From Rhodoferax sp. (lineage in GTDB: Bacteria > Pseudomonadota > Gammaproteobacteria > Burkholderiales > Burkholderiaceae_C), in contig SSFF01000014.1 in NCBI GenBank assembly GCA_008015235.1, forward strand, positions 1-64,000: 64,000 bases of DNA. The letters are read 5' to 3'. Positions 17,609 to 26,769 of this stretch are shown here, piece after piece. The number at the start of each line of letters is the position of its first letter. The first letter of the stretch is position 1. A model generated the notes under the pieces. That model worked only from the letters and a program-made list of their open reading frames with translations. It had not been told where the DNA came from and searched no databases. The translations under genes and the position numbers were made by a program.

Positions 17609-17653
17609 TTGCTATTGATTGAGTAGCGCCTTGCGTAATATTTGCGCGGGCCG
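17609..17653. repeat. Short interspersed repeat, copy 1 (obgE-proB)
   Basis: It runs TTGCTATTG, then GTAGCGCCTTGCGTAATA, then TTTGCGCGGGCC, ending directly at the proB ATG. Shared landmarks of the family are TTGCTAT, a TAGCT-like block, TTGCGCA-like sequence, and GCGGGCT. Confidence 0.65.
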
Positions 17654-18802
17654 ATGGCCAAAATGATGCAGAAAAAATTCAGTTCCACGGTGTTGCGCGA
17701 TGCCCGCCGCGTCGTCATCAAGGTAGGTTCCAGCCTGGTCACCAACGAGGGCCGTGGGCTTGATGAGCAGGCCATTGGTGAATGGTGCCGCCAGATGGCG
17801 CACCTGATCCGCGAAGGGCGCGAAGTCATCATGGTGTCCAGCGGCGCCGTGGCCGAAGGCATGAAGCGCCTGGGCTGGGCCACGCGCCCGACCGAAATCC
17901 AGGAACTGCAGGCCGCTGCCGCCGTGGGGCAGATGGGCTTGGCCCAAATGTACGAGACCAAGCTGCGGGCCAACAACCTGGGCTCGGCCCAGGTGCTGCT
18001 CACGCACGCCGACCTGGCCGACCGCGAGCGCTACCTCAATGCCCGCTCCACCTTGCTGACCTTGATCAAGCTCGGGGTGGTGCCGGTCATCAACGAGAAC
18101 GACACCGTGGTCAACGACGAAATCAAGTTCGGAGACAACGACACCCTGGGAGCGCTGGTGGCGAATCTGGTGGAGGCCGATGCGCTGGTGATCCTGACCG
18201 ACCAGAAGGGTCTGTACACCGCCGACCCTCGCAAGCACCCTGAAGCCGAGTTTGTGCACGAGGCGCAGGCGGGCGATCCTGCACTGGAAGCGATGGCCGG
18301 TGGGGCTGGCTCCAGCATCGGCCGCGGTGGCATGCTGACCAAAATTCTGGCCGCTAAGCGTGCGGCCGGTTCCGGCGCCTCCACCGTGATTGCCTGGGGC
18401 CGGGAGCACGATGCTTTGATCCGCTTGGTGCAAGGCGATGCCATTGGCACGCTGTTGATTGCGCCGACCCAGAAAACCCAGGCACGCAAGCAGTGGATGG
18501 CCGACCATCTGCAGTTGCGCGGTGCCGTCGTGGTGGACGACGGCGCCGCCGCCAAAGTGCGTGACGAAGGCAAGAGCTTGCTGCCCATCGGCATGGTGCA
18601 GGTGGAGGGTGATTTCTCGCGCGGCGATGTCATTGCCATCCGCGACGCAGCAGGTCAGGAGGTCGGCCGCGGGCTTGCGAATTACGCCAGTGCAGAGGCC
18701 CGACTCCTGTGCCGCAAGCCTTCTACCGAGTTTGAGCGCTTGCTGGGATATGCCGCCGAACCCGAGATGGTGCATCGCGACAACATGGTGCTGGCACGCT
18801 GA
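17654..18802 (+). CDS. proB: Glutamate 5-kinase
   Basis: A 382-residue enzyme performing the first step of proline synthesis, ATP-dependent phosphorylation of glutamate. The amino-acid kinase domain has [14 protein letters not shown] at the start, VSSGAVAEG, and the NDTV.ND and GDNDTLGA motifs. The C-terminal PUA domain (about 285-370) includes [14 protein letters not shown] and [17 protein letters not shown] 17654 is chosen over the in-frame TTG at 17642 because it matches the family start and follows the repeat. It is convergent with the CNP1-like gene. Confidence 0.97.
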   Translation: MAKMMQKKFSSTVLRDARRVVIKVGSSLVTNEGRGLDEQAIGEWCRQMAHLIREGREVIMVSSGAVAEGMKRLGWATRPTEIQELQAAAAVGQMGLAQMYETKLRANNLGSAQVLLTHADLADRERYLNARSTLLTLIKLGVVPVINENDTVVNDEIKFGDNDTLGALVANLVEADALVILTDQKGLYTADPRKHPEAEFVHEAQAGDPALEAMAGGAGSSIGRGGMLTKILAAKRAAGSGASTVIAWGREHDALIRLVQGDAIGTLLIAPTQKTQARKQWMADHLQLRGAVVVDDGAAAKVRDEGKSLLPIGMVQVEGDFSRGDVIAIRDAAGQEVGRGLANYASAEARLLCRKPSTEFERLLGYAAEPEMVHRDNMVLAR

Positions 18803-18816
18803 CAGGGCGATCCGCT

Positions 18817-19341
18817 CTACTGAATCTCAACCTTCTCAGAGGTGCGGGTGGGGCGCTTGAGTGCCCGCACGATGTCTTCTACAGTCCGGCGCGGCAGATG
18901 GGCTTCACATGCGCCCTGACGTGCAATCGCGAAGGCATGCTTGGAGGGCAGTGAGTTGCTCTTGATCTCCTTCCAAGCCGGCTCGACGCTACGTGTCCAC
19001 TGGTTGGCCTGGCTCCAACGCGCATAGGTCTTCACCTCGTCGGTGGTGCAGCGGATGCCTTCGTATACGGCGCTGACCGAACCACTGAGGTTGGTCATGT
19101 AGGCCACATAGCGCACGACACCGTCGGCCCCGATCGCCAGCGTGGACGGGTCGATGGCCACCTTGACCGACATGTGAAGCGGCATGTCAATGGCAATGCC
19201 TTGGGTGGTCTTGAACGACGGCGCATCGGGAACAGAGGCCTCCACCCATTCCACCTCGGCAGGATAGTTTCCAGCCGGCAGAGCCCAAGCCGTAGCGGCA
19301 GCCAGCAGTGCGGCATTGAAAAAAAGAAACCAGCGTGTCAT
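18817..19341 (-). CDS. CNP1-like family protein, exported
   Basis: A 174-residue protein with a signal peptide ([20 protein letters not shown]). The mature part matches the CNP1-like family of betaproteobacteria, for instance [25 protein letters not shown], with two conserved cysteines likely to form a disulfide (C in GIRC and in GACEAH). The function of the family is unknown; a periplasmic or lipid-envelope role is assumed. Its ATG overlaps the rppH stop (ATGA), so the two are translated together. Confidence 0.85.
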   Translation of the reverse strand: MTRWFLFFNAALLAAATAWALPAGNYPAEVEWVEASVPDAPSFKTTQGIAIDMPLHMSVKVAIDPSTLAIGADGVVRYVAYMTNLSGSVSAVYEGIRCTTDEVKTYARWSQANQWTRSVEPAWKEIKSNSLPSKHAFAIARQGACEAHLPRRTVEDIVRALKRPTRTSEKVEIQ

Positions 19342-19961
19342 GGTGCGCCACTCTCGGTGCCAGGGTCCGCATCCAGGGAACCGCCAGGCGGCAGTTCCAG
19401 GTGGATTTGGGGCAGATTGGCGCGCGAACGCTCGCCATGCTCATGTCCGACACGCGGGCCATGGCGCAGGAAGCGGCCACGGCCCTCATGTCGTGGCAGG
19501 TAACGGGCCAGTTCCGTGAGCGCCATTTCATAGACGCCGCGCTTGAACTCGATGACTGCGTCCAGCGGCACCCAGTAGTCGTTCCAACGCCATGCGTCGA
19601 ACTCCGGGTGGTTGGTGGCACGCAGGTTCAAATCCCAGTCATTGCCTACCAGTTGCAGCAGGAACCAGATTTGCTTCTGGCCTTTGTAGTGGCCGCGGGC
19701 ATCGCGGCGGATGTAGCGGTCGGGTACCTCGTAACGCAACCAGTCTCGGGTACGGGCAACGATGCTGACGTGCTTCGGCTCCAGACCGATTTCCTCGTGC
19801 AGCTCGCGGTACATGGCCTGTTCGGGCGTCTCACCGCGGTCAATGCCGCCTTGTGGAAACTGCCAGGAGTGCGTGCGTATGCGCTTGCCCCAAAATACCT
19901 GATTTCTCTGGTTGATTAAGACGATACCGACATTGGGCCGAAAACCGTCCCGGTCGAGCAT
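19338..19961 (-). CDS. rppH: RNA pyrophosphohydrolase
   Basis: A 207-residue Nudix enzyme that removes pyrophosphate from the 5' end of mRNA and starts decay. The start [18 protein letters not shown] is diagnostic; the Nudix box spans residues 38-60 with RELHEE as the metal-binding core. The tail after residue 160 is longer than in E. coli and rich in Arg and Gly, common in this group. The frame is open to 20000, but ATG 19961 fits the family. It is divergent from proS. Confidence 0.95.
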   Translation of the reverse strand: MLDRDGFRPNVGIVLINQRNQVFWGKRIRTHSWQFPQGGIDRGETPEQAMYRELHEEIGLEPKHVSIVARTRDWLRYEVPDRYIRRDARGHYKGQKQIWFLLQLVGNDWDLNLRATNHPEFDAWRWNDYWVPLDAVIEFKRGVYEMALTELARYLPRHEGRGRFLRHGPRVGHEHGERSRANLPQIHLELPPGGSLDADPGTESGAP

Positions 19962-20052
19962 AATCAAACCCCAAATTTTTAAACTGCGTCCATTATGCAC
20001 GGCCCTTGCCGTGGTTCAAGTGGTTCGCCCCCGGTTGCCTGCGAGTTCCCCG

Positions 20053-21831
20053 ATGAAAGCCTCCCAATTCCTGATTTCCACCCTCAAAGAAGCCCCCACG
20101 GATGCCGAAGTGGCCAGCCACAAGCTGATGATGCGTGCGGGCATGATCAAGAAGCTCGGCGCCGGCATCTACACCTACATGCCCATGGGTCTGCGCGTGA
20201 TCCGCAAGGTGGAAGCCATCGTGCGCGAGGAAATGAACCGCGCAGGGGCCGTGGAGTGCACCATGCCGGTGGTGCAGCCCGCCGAGCTGTGGCAGGAAAC
20301 CGGCCGTTTCGACAAGATGGGCCCCGAGTTGCTGCGCATCAAGGATCGCCACGACCGCGACTTCGTGGTGCAACCGACCAGTGAAGAAGTGGTCACTGAC
20401 ATCGCCCGGCAGGAGATCAAGAGCTACAAGCAACTCCCCAAGAACCTGTACCAGATCCAGACCAAGTTCCGCGACGAGCGCCGTCCGCGCTTCGGCCTGA
20501 TGCGTGGGCGCGAGTTCATCATGAAGGACGCCTACAGCTTCGACAAGGACCCGGATTCGGCCAAGGCCAGTTACCAGATCATGGCAGGGGCCTACCGCAA
20601 GATCTTTGACCGCTTCGGCCTGCGCTACCGCGCCGTGGCGGCCGACAGCGGCGCCATTGGCGGCGACCTGAGCGAAGAGTTCCAGGTGATCGCCTCCACC
20701 GGCGAAGACGCCATCATCTACTGCCCCACCAGCGACTACGCCGCCAACATCGAAAAGGCCGAGGCGCTGGCGCCCACCGCCCCCCGTGCGGCTGCGCAGG
20801 CCGCCATGGAAAAGGTGGCCACACCGGGCAAGAGCACCTGTGAAGATGTGGCCGCCTTGCTGGGTGTGCCGCTGACAAATACAGTGAAATCATTAGTTTT
20901 GGCTGTGGATCGTGCAGATACCAATGCTGTTGGTGCTCCAGTTGTTCCGCAGGTATGGCTATTGCTCCTGCGTGGAGACCACGACATGAACGAAGTCAAG
21001 GTCGGCAAACTGCCCGGTCTAGCGGACTTCCGCTTTGCCACTGTAGATGAAATAGTGGCCCACTTCGGGTGCAAGCCTGGTTACCTTGGGCCGATTGGAC
21101 TGAACCGTGGCTCAACAGCGGGTATCGGTCAGCGCCCACCAGTAAAAGTGATTGCAGATCGCGACGTGGCCGTCATGGCCGACTGGATCTGCGGTGCCAA
21201 CGAGGAAGATTTCCACATCCGCGGTGTCAACTGGGGCCGCGACCTGCCCGAACCGGACATGGTGGCCGACTTGCGCAATGTGGTGGCGGGCGACTTGTCG
21301 CCGGACGGCAAGGGCGTGCTGGCCATCGAGCGCGGCATCGAAGTGGGCCATGTGTTCTACCTCGGCACCAAGTACAGCAAGGCTATGAATGCCACCTTCC
21401 TGGACGTGAATGGCAAGCCGCAGTTCATGGAAATGGGCTGCTACGGCATCGGCATCACGCGCCTGCCGGCTGCCGCCATCGAACAGAACCACGACGACAA
21501 GGGCATCATCTGGCCCGACGCGATTGCCCCCTTTACTGTGGTGCTGTGCCCCATCAGTCCCGACCGTTTCCCCGATGTGAAAGCCGCTGCCGACAAGCTC
21601 TACGCCGAGCTACTGGCGTCCGGCGTGGATGTGATGCTGGACGACCGCAACGAGCGCCCCGGCGCCATGTTTGCCGACTGGGAACTCATCGGCGTGCCCC
21701 ACCGCGTGACCATTGGCGACCGTGCGCTCAAGGAAGGCGTGGTCGAGTACCAGCACCGCCGCGATGCCGAAGCCACCAAGGTGGCCGTGGCCGACATTGC
21801 CGCCCACCTGCGCGCACGCCTGCAGGCATGA
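20053..21831 (+). CDS. proS: Prolyl-tRNA synthetase, bacterial type with editing domain
   Basis: A 592-residue class II synthetase. Motif 2 lies in [21 protein letters not shown], motif 3 in [11 protein letters not shown], and a YbaK-like editing insertion at about residues 230-400 clears Ala-tRNA(Pro). Start at ATG 20053 gives the conserved [19 protein letters not shown]. An oddity: from about 20870 to 20975 the codon use becomes AT-rich (CTGACAAATACAGTGAAATC and onward), and near 21105 the editing domain holds an uncommon [13 protein letters not shown] segment. Partial replacement of the editing domain by transfer is possible. Confidence 0.97.
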   Translation: MKASQFLISTLKEAPTDAEVASHKLMMRAGMIKKLGAGIYTYMPMGLRVIRKVEAIVREEMNRAGAVECTMPVVQPAELWQETGRFDKMGPELLRIKDRHDRDFVVQPTSEEVVTDIARQEIKSYKQLPKNLYQIQTKFRDERRPRFGLMRGREFIMKDAYSFDKDPDSAKASYQIMAGAYRKIFDRFGLRYRAVAADSGAIGGDLSEEFQVIASTGEDAIIYCPTSDYAANIEKAEALAPTAPRAAAQAAMEKVATPGKSTCEDVAALLGVPLTNTVKSLVLAVDRADTNAVGAPVVPQVWLLLLRGDHDMNEVKVGKLPGLADFRFATVDEIVAHFGCKPGYLGPIGLNRGSTAGIGQRPPVKVIADRDVAVMADWICGANEEDFHIRGVNWGRDLPEPDMVADLRNVVAGDLSPDGKGVLAIERGIEVGHVFYLGTKYSKAMNATFLDVNGKPQFMEMGCYGIGITRLPAAAIEQNHDDKGIIWPDAIAPFTVVLCPISPDRFPDVKAAADKLYAELLASGVDVMLDDRNERPGAMFADWELIGVPHRVTIGDRALKEGVVEYQHRRDAEATKVAVADIAAHLRARLQA

Positions 21832-22472
21832 GGCCAAAGCCTGCTGACCCCGGTGTCACCAGGCGTTCATGCCTCAGGCCCTTGCTGCTGCTGGGGCTGC
21901 CCCTGGCATTACCGCAGCCCGTACAGGCAGGGAGCCAGGTCGAGGAGCCGCTCGCGGATGCGGTGCGCACTGCGTTGAGTTCGGCCATCCATAATGCGGC
22001 ACCCCCTGTGCCAGAGTTTTCGAGCACGCTGGAGCGCATGGCCTACCTGCGCTGGTTGGTCACTGCCAGCACGCGACTGCGCAAGCGCAAGACCGAGCTG
22101 GAAGAACGCAAGGAGTTTCTGCAAACGGTCTGGTACGAGTCCAAGCGTGCCGGGCTGGATGTATCCCTGGTGCTGGGCTTGATCCAGGTGGAGAGCGGTT
22201 TTCGCAAGTTTGTGGTCAGTTCGGCCGGGGCGCGTGGCTACATGCAGGTCATGCCCTTCTGGACGCGCGTGATTGGTGATGGCGATCCCAGCAAGCTGTT
22301 TCACATGCAGACCAATCTGCGCTTTGGCTGTGTCATCCTGCGCCACTATCTGGACCGTGAGAAGGGCGACCTCTACATGGCACTGGGGCGTTACAACGGC
22401 TCACGCGGTCGGCCGGAATACCCGAACGCGGTGTTTGCAGCGCAGAGGCAGTGGGATATACCGGTTCGGTAG
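21828..22472 (+). CDS. Lytic transglycosylase, SLT domain, exported
   Basis: A 214-residue protein with a signal peptide (about residues 14-35, [19 protein letters not shown]). The SLT domain starts near 85: [16 protein letters not shown] contains the catalytic Glu in VESGF, followed by [15 protein letters not shown] and [11 protein letters not shown]. It would cleave peptidoglycan glycan strands in the periplasm. Its ATG overlaps the proS stop (ATGA), so it is coupled to proS, an arrangement typical of Burkholderiales. Confidence 0.92.
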   Translation: MRPKPADPGVTRRSCLRPLLLLGLPLALPQPVQAGSQVEEPLADAVRTALSSAIHNAAPPVPEFSSTLERMAYLRWLVTASTRLRKRKTELEERKEFLQTVWYESKRAGLDVSLVLGLIQVESGFRKFVVSSAGARGYMQVMPFWTRVIGDGDPSKLFHMQTNLRFGCVILRHYLDREKGDLYMALGRYNGSRGRPEYPNAVFAAQRQWDIPVR

Positions 22473-22548
22473 AGACAGGAATTGGCTGCCACAGGGTGGC
22501 AGTTGATTTCATGCAAATCGCTGGTTGCCCCGCATAAAGAAATAAAAG

Positions 22549-22597
22549 TTTGCTATCAAAATGGTAGCTATTTGTCGGATTTGGAGGGGCGTTAGCC
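22549..22597. repeat. Short interspersed repeat, copy 2 (trpS 3' end), diverged
   Basis: It starts TTTGCTATCAAAATGGTAGC and ends near GCGTTAGCCC. The stop codon of trpS (TAA, 22594-22592, minus) lies inside it, in the GGGCTAA block that other copies also carry. Confidence 0.5.
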
Positions 22598-23890
22598 CAA
22601 CTGTCCCAGTGCCTGGGCGATGGCAGCCTCGTCCACCGCGACGGCTGCCGCATCCACCAGCGCGGCCATGCCGGCCAACGCAGCCACGCCGTCGGCACGC
22701 AAGGCGGCAATGCACTGTCCTGCCGCCTTGGGGTTGTCAAAGCCGCTGCTTTGCAGCACCAGCACGCCCTCGGCATTGAGCAGCTTGAAATAGAACTTGC
22801 CGTCTTTCTCGCGGTATTGCTTCAGTGTGGCTGTGGCGGCCTTGGTCGCCTTGGCCGCACCTTCCTGCACACCAGCGCCCAGCGGGCGCAGGCCCACGGC
22901 GTGGCGCAGGGTGCGCATGAAGGGGGTGGCGGTGCTGCGCGCCTTGGCGGCACCGGTCAGCAGGATTTCCTCGATGCGCTGCGGCTCGGCCATCAGGGCC
23001 TGGTACTGGTCGCGCAGCGGCGCGATCTCGCGGTCGATGCGCTCAAACAGCATCTGCTTGGCGTCGCCCCAGGAAATGCCGTCGGCAAACGCCTTGGCAA
23101 AGGCGGCGGTTTCCGCCTCGTCGGCAAAAGCCTGGTAAATCTGGAACAGGGCCGAACCTTCGGTGCTCTTGGGCTCGCCCGGTGCCTTGGAGTCTGTAAC
23201 GATGCCGCCAATGAGTTTCTTGAGTTGCTCGCGCGGGGCAAAGAGCGGGATGGTGTTGTCGTAGCTCTTGCTCATCTTGCGCCCGTCCAGGCCCGGCAGC
23301 GTGGCCACGTTGTCTTCGATGGCGGCCTCGGGCAGCACAAAGTGTTCACCGTAGAGGTGGTTGAAGCTGGCGCCCATGTCGCGCGCCATTTCGATGTGCT
23401 GGATCTGGTCGCGCCCCACCGGCACCTGGTGGGCGTTGAACATGAGGATGTCGGCCCCCATGAGCACGGGGTACATGAACAGGCCCACGTTCACATCGGC
23501 GTCGGGGTCGGTGCCGGCGGCGGTGTTCTTGTCCACGGCGGCCTTGTAGGCGTGGGCGCGGTTGAGTACCCCTTTGCCCAGCACGCAGCTGAAGAACCAG
23601 GTCAGTTCGGGAATTTCGGGAATGTCGGACTGGCGGTAGAACACCACCTTGGCCGGGTCCAGCCCGCAGGCCAGCCAGCTGGCGGCAATCTCCAGCGTCG
23701 AGCGCTGGATGCGTGCCGGGTCGTCCACCTTGATGAGCGCGTGGTAGTCAGCCAGGAAATAGAAGCTTTCGACATTGCTGGCCAGGCTGGCGCGCACGGA
23801 GGGGCGGATCGAGCCTACATAGTTGCCCAAGTGCGGGGTGCCAGAGGTGGTGATGCCGGTGAGGAAGCGGGTGGTTGGTTGGGCCATCAT
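22592..23890 (-). CDS. trpS: Tryptophanyl-tRNA synthetase with C-terminal extension
   Basis: A 432-residue class I synthetase. The HIGH-type motif is TSGTPHLGNYVG, and the KMSKS loop is GRKMSKSYDN near 220. The catalytic part ends near 350; the remaining 80 residues are absent from the 334-residue E. coli enzyme and include YREKDGKFYFKLLNAEGVLV, which resembles a YegP/DUF1508 module, followed by an Ala-rich end. Translation starts at ATG 23890 or 23887, four bases after the stop of the upstream M50-like gene, so the two are probably coupled. Confidence 0.95.
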   Translation of the reverse strand: MMAQPTTRFLTGITTSGTPHLGNYVGSIRPSVRASLASNVESFYFLADYHALIKVDDPARIQRSTLEIAASWLACGLDPAKVVFYRQSDIPEIPELTWFFSCVLGKGVLNRAHAYKAAVDKNTAAGTDPDADVNVGLFMYPVLMGADILMFNAHQVPVGRDQIQHIEMARDMGASFNHLYGEHFVLPEAAIEDNVATLPGLDGRKMSKSYDNTIPLFAPREQLKKLIGGIVTDSKAPGEPKSTEGSALFQIYQAFADEAETAAFAKAFADGISWGDAKQMLFERIDREIAPLRDQYQALMAEPQRIEEILLTGAAKARSTATPFMRTLRHAVGLRPLGAGVQEGAAKATKAATATLKQYREKDGKFYFKLLNAEGVLVLQSSGFDNPKAAGQCIAALRADGVAALAGMAALVDAAAVAVDEAAIAQALGQLG

Positions 23891-23893
23891 CGA

Positions 23894-24562
23894 TCAGTGA
23901 AATAAGAACATCAAAGGTGCAGTTGCCAGTTGGAGTACGGTTAATCCAAGGCTGCGAATTGGATTCATCCAAAATGGGCCCAGGATTTGTGTGAAGGCCA
24001 GAATCAAAATAATCCAAATGCCCCATGGCTCTATTCGTGCCAATTGCATTGCATATTTGGTGGGCAATGCAAACAGCAGAATGCGCCCGCCTGCCAGGGG
24101 TGGAATAGGCAGTAGTTGAAAGGCAAATAGGCTCAAGCAAACCATGACCCCCGCTCTGCAGGATTCAACAAAGAATGGCTCTAACACTTGGGAAAGTGTC
24201 AGCGCGGCCAACGCCAAGTACCACATGAGCGCCATGGCAAATAGTGCGATGGGACTGGCCATCTCTACACAGATTGCACCGTGGATGTGATTGCGCAGAT
24301 TGCGGTAGTCAATCGGGATAGTTTTTGCATTGCCGAAAATGAACGATCCGTTTGTCAGGAAGAACATTGCCATCGGGATGGCGATGGTTTCAAGTGGCGA
24401 TATATGGTTGGCCGGGTTCCATGACTTACGGCCTTGACTCCAACCTGTTTTGTCTCCCAGCCAGAACGCTACATGGCCACGTGCCGCTTCGGAAAGCGTG
24501 ATGGCGAATAGCAGGGGTAATGCCAAGATGGCAGCCTGTCGTATCAAATTGCCAAAATCCAT
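23894..24562 (-). CDS. M50-like membrane protein lacking the zinc ligands (pseudoprotease)
   Basis: A 222-residue protein with about five membrane helices, aligned along its whole length with the short site-2 protease family found beside trpS in Burkholderiales. Where the family has LHEAAHG it has LSEAARG (S24 and R28 in place of both His ligands), and where the family has PLDGGR it has PLAGGR (A157 in place of the Asp ligand). The frame is intact, so this is a preserved fold without a metal site. It may have kept a binding role or may be drifting. GC is lower than in its neighbours. ATG 24562 is chosen from a frame open to 24691. Confidence 0.8.
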   Translation of the reverse strand: MDFGNLIRQAAILALPLLFAITLSEAARGHVAFWLGDKTGWSQGRKSWNPANHISPLETIAIPMAMFFLTNGSFIFGNAKTIPIDYRNLRNHIHGAICVEMASPIALFAMALMWYLALAALTLSQVLEPFFVESCRAGVMVCLSLFAFQLLPIPPLAGGRILLFALPTKYAMQLARIEPWGIWIILILAFTQILGPFWMNPIRSLGLTVLQLATAPLMFLFH

Positions 24563-24584
24563 ATGCTCTTTTTTTGTGGATGTT

Positions 24585-25208
24585 TTACAAGCCGATGCGT
24601 GCCAGATCGCCGCGTCCTTCGCGGATGAGCACGGGCTCTTCGTCGCTGATGTCCACCACCGTGGTCGGCTCCAGTGGGCAGGCTCCGGCATCGATGACCC
24701 CGGCCAACTGGTGCTCGAAGCGCTCGCGGATATCCAATGGGTCGTTCAGGGGCAGATCGTCACCCGGGGCGATCAGCGTGGTGGCCAGCAGCGGCGCGCC
24801 GTGCAGGGCCAGCAGTTCCAGCAGCGCCGTGTGCTCCGGCACCCGCAGGCCGATGGTCTTGCGCGAGGGGTGGCTCACACGCCTGGGGACTTCCTTGCTG
24901 GCTTCCAGTATGAAGGTGTAGGGTCCGGGCGTAGCCGACTTGAGCAGGCGGTACTGGCGGTTGTCGACGCGGGCGTAGGCGGCCAGTTCGCTGAGGTCAC
25001 GGCACAGGAGCGTGAGGTGATGCTTGTCGTCGACACCACGGATGCGGCGCAGGTTGTCCGCTGCTGCCTTGTCATCTAGGTGGCACACCAGCGCATAGCT
25101 GGAGTCGGTGGGCACGGCCAGGATGCCGCCTTTTTGCAGCAAGGCCACGGCCTGTTTCAGCAGGCGCGGCTGCGGGTTGTCGGGGTGGACTTCAAAAAGC
25201 TGGGCCAT
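24585..25208 (-). CDS. Sua5/YciO/YrdC-family protein (YciO-like)
   Basis: A 207-residue protein with the YrdC fold that binds dsRNA or tRNA and ATP. VPTDSSYALVCHLDDKAAAD and KHHLTLLCRDLSEL carry the motifs; PGPYTFILEASKEVPRR is characteristic of YciO rather than of the essential TsaC. True TsaC makes threonylcarbamoyl-AMP for the t6A modification; YciO shares the chemistry more weakly, so the exact role is uncertain. It is part of a leftward run PHP-yciO-M50-trpS. Confidence 0.85.
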   Translation of the reverse strand: MAQLFEVHPDNPQPRLLKQAVALLQKGGILAVPTDSSYALVCHLDDKAAADNLRRIRGVDDKHHLTLLCRDLSELAAYARVDNRQYRLLKSATPGPYTFILEASKEVPRRVSHPSRKTIGLRVPEHTALLELLALHGAPLLATTLIAPGDDLPLNDPLDIRERFEHQLAGVIDAGACPLEPTTVVDISDEEPVLIREGRGDLARIGL

Positions 25209-25217
25209 GGCAGGAAG

Positions 25218-26084
25218 TCAGTGCGAGGGGGCGCGCAGCACGCGGTCGGCCAGCGGTTCCCACACCGGGGTCAGCCCCTTGGGCAGGGTGGGCAGGGTGC
25301 CGAGTTCGGTGTGGCTCTCGTCGGGGCTGTGGAAGTCGCTGCCGCGCGAGGCGAACAGGCCGAATTCACGGGCGATGTCGGCGTACTCGGCGTACTCGGC
25401 CACGGTGTGGCTGCCGGTGACCACTTCCACACCCTGGCCGCCATGGGCCTTGAATTCGGTGAACAGTGCGTACTCTTCGGTGGGCGTGAAGTCGTAGCGG
25501 GCCGGGTGTGCCACCACGGCCATGCCACCGGCGCCCACGATCCACTGCACGGCGTCTTTCAGGTGTGCCCAGCGGTGCGGCACGAAGCCGGGTTTGCCAT
25601 CGGTCAGGAAGCGCTTGAAGACCTCGTTGGTGTCCTTGCAGACCTTGGTTTCGACCAGGAAGCGCGCAAAGTGGGTGCGCGAAATCAGTTCGGGGTTGCC
25701 AGCATAGGTGAGGGCGCCCTCGTACGCACCTTTGATGCCCACCTTGGCCAGCTCGGCGCCCATTTCCTGGGCACGGGGGCCTCGGCCATTGCGGGTGGCG
25801 TACAGGCCTTGCACCAGGGCTGGGTTGTGGTGGTCAAAGCCCAGGCCGACGATGTGCACGGTCTTGCCTGCGAAGGTGACGGAGATCTCGGCGCCGGTCA
25901 GGTAGTCCATGCCCTGGGCGTGGGCTGCGGCGATGGCGCGGTCCTGGCCGCCGACTTCGTCGTGGTCGGTCAGTGCCCACAGCTGCACGCCGTTGATGGC
26001 TGCGCGTGCGGCCAGCGCCTCGGGCGTGAGGGTGCCGTCAGAGACGACGGAATGGCAGTGGAGGTCGGCGTTGGGAAAGGTCAC
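25218..26084 (-). CDS. PHP-domain phosphoesterase (RNase AM / 3',5'-nucleotide phosphatase)
   Basis: A 288-residue PHP protein. Metal ligands occur in DLHCHSVVSDGTL, LTDHDEVGG, GAEISV, VVAHPARYDF and RGSDFHSPDE. The family (YciV/TrpH) hydrolyses 3',5'-bisphosphonucleotides and trims RNA 5' ends. Length is normal. It lies 10 bp before the YciO-like gene on the same strand, so probably in the same operon. Confidence 0.9.
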   Translation of the reverse strand: MTFPNADLHCHSVVSDGTLTPEALAARAAINGVQLWALTDHDEVGGQDRAIAAAHAQGMDYLTGAEISVTFAGKTVHIVGLGFDHHNPALVQGLYATRNGRGPRAQEMGAELAKVGIKGAYEGALTYAGNPELISRTHFARFLVETKVCKDTNEVFKRFLTDGKPGFVPHRWAHLKDAVQWIVGAGGMAVVAHPARYDFTPTEEYALFTEFKAHGGQGVEVVTGSHTVAEYAEYADIAREFGLFASRGSDFHSPDESHTELGTLPTLPKGLTPVWEPLADRVLRAPSH

Positions 26085-26100
26085 ACCGCATTTTAGGCGC

Positions 26101-26769
26101 TCAGAATAGTGCAGCGCAGTGAATGGTCAAGGGGGCCGCGGTCATGGGGTGGGTGAATGCCAGCGATTCGGCGTGCAGCAGCAGCCTCGGGGCGAGGGCC
26201 TGCACGGCAGGTGGGGCGTACAGGGTGTCGCCGAGAATGGGGTGGCCCATGGCGGCCAGGTGCAGGCGCAGCTGGTGGGTGCGGCCGGTAAGCGGCTCCA
26301 GCGCCACCCGACTGCTGCTGGAGCAGGGCAACTGGGGCAGTGCGCAGTAGCGCGTCTGGCTCGGTTTGCCGCTCTCCATGTCGATCTTGCGCAGGGGGCG
26401 TTGCTCCCAGTCGAAGCCGATGGGCAGGTCGATGGTGTGCCATTCGCCGATGGGTGTGCGCAGTTCAGGCGCCACCACCGCGACATAGCGCTTGTGGACC
26501 TGCCGCGTCGAAAACGCCGCGCCCAGAGCGCGCTGGCATTCCAGCGTGCGCGCGAACAGCAGCACGCCCGAGGTGGCCATGTCGAGCCGGTGCACGACCA
26601 GCGTATCGGGGTACTGCTGCAGTGCCCAGTGCCAGGCGCAGGCCTGCTTGTCCTCGCCCTTGCCGGGTACCGAGAGCACACCGCTGGGTTTGTTGAGGGC
26701 CAGCAGGTGTTCGTCTTGGTACAGCCATTGGCAGCCTTCGGGGCTGACGGGTTGCCCCTCGAAGCTCAT
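26101..26769 (-). CDS. RluA-family pseudouridine synthase
   Basis: A 222-residue enzyme isomerising uridine in rRNA or tRNA. The catalytic Asp is in VVHRLDMATSGVLLF, and the substrate strand VALEPLTGRTHQLRLHLAAM is also present. There is no N-terminal S4 domain, which fits the short RluA type (23S U746 and tRNA U32 in E. coli). Start ATG 26769 overlaps the stop of the histidine kinase gene (ATGA), so the two are coupled; alternative starts upstream lie inside the kinase gene. Confidence 0.9.
   Translation of the reverse strand: MSFEGQPVSPEGCQWLYQDEHLLALNKPSGVLSVPGKGEDKQACAWHWALQQYPDTLVVHRLDMATSGVLLFARTLECQRALGAAFSTRQVHKRYVAVVAPELRTPIGEWHTIDLPIGFDWEQRPLRKIDMESGKPSQTRYCALPQLPCSSSSRVALEPLTGRTHQLRLHLAAMGHPILGDTLYAPPAVQALAPRLLLHAESLAFTHPMTAAPLTIHCAALF

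Noticed and set aside
19912..20052. N-terminal extension of proS
   Set aside because: The 47 extra residues overlap the rppH start and do not fit the family; ATG 20053 does.
24585..25208. tsaC, essential t6A enzyme
   Set aside because: The PGPYTFILEASKEVPRR block and length fit YciO-type proteins better; the true TsaC is probably elsewhere.
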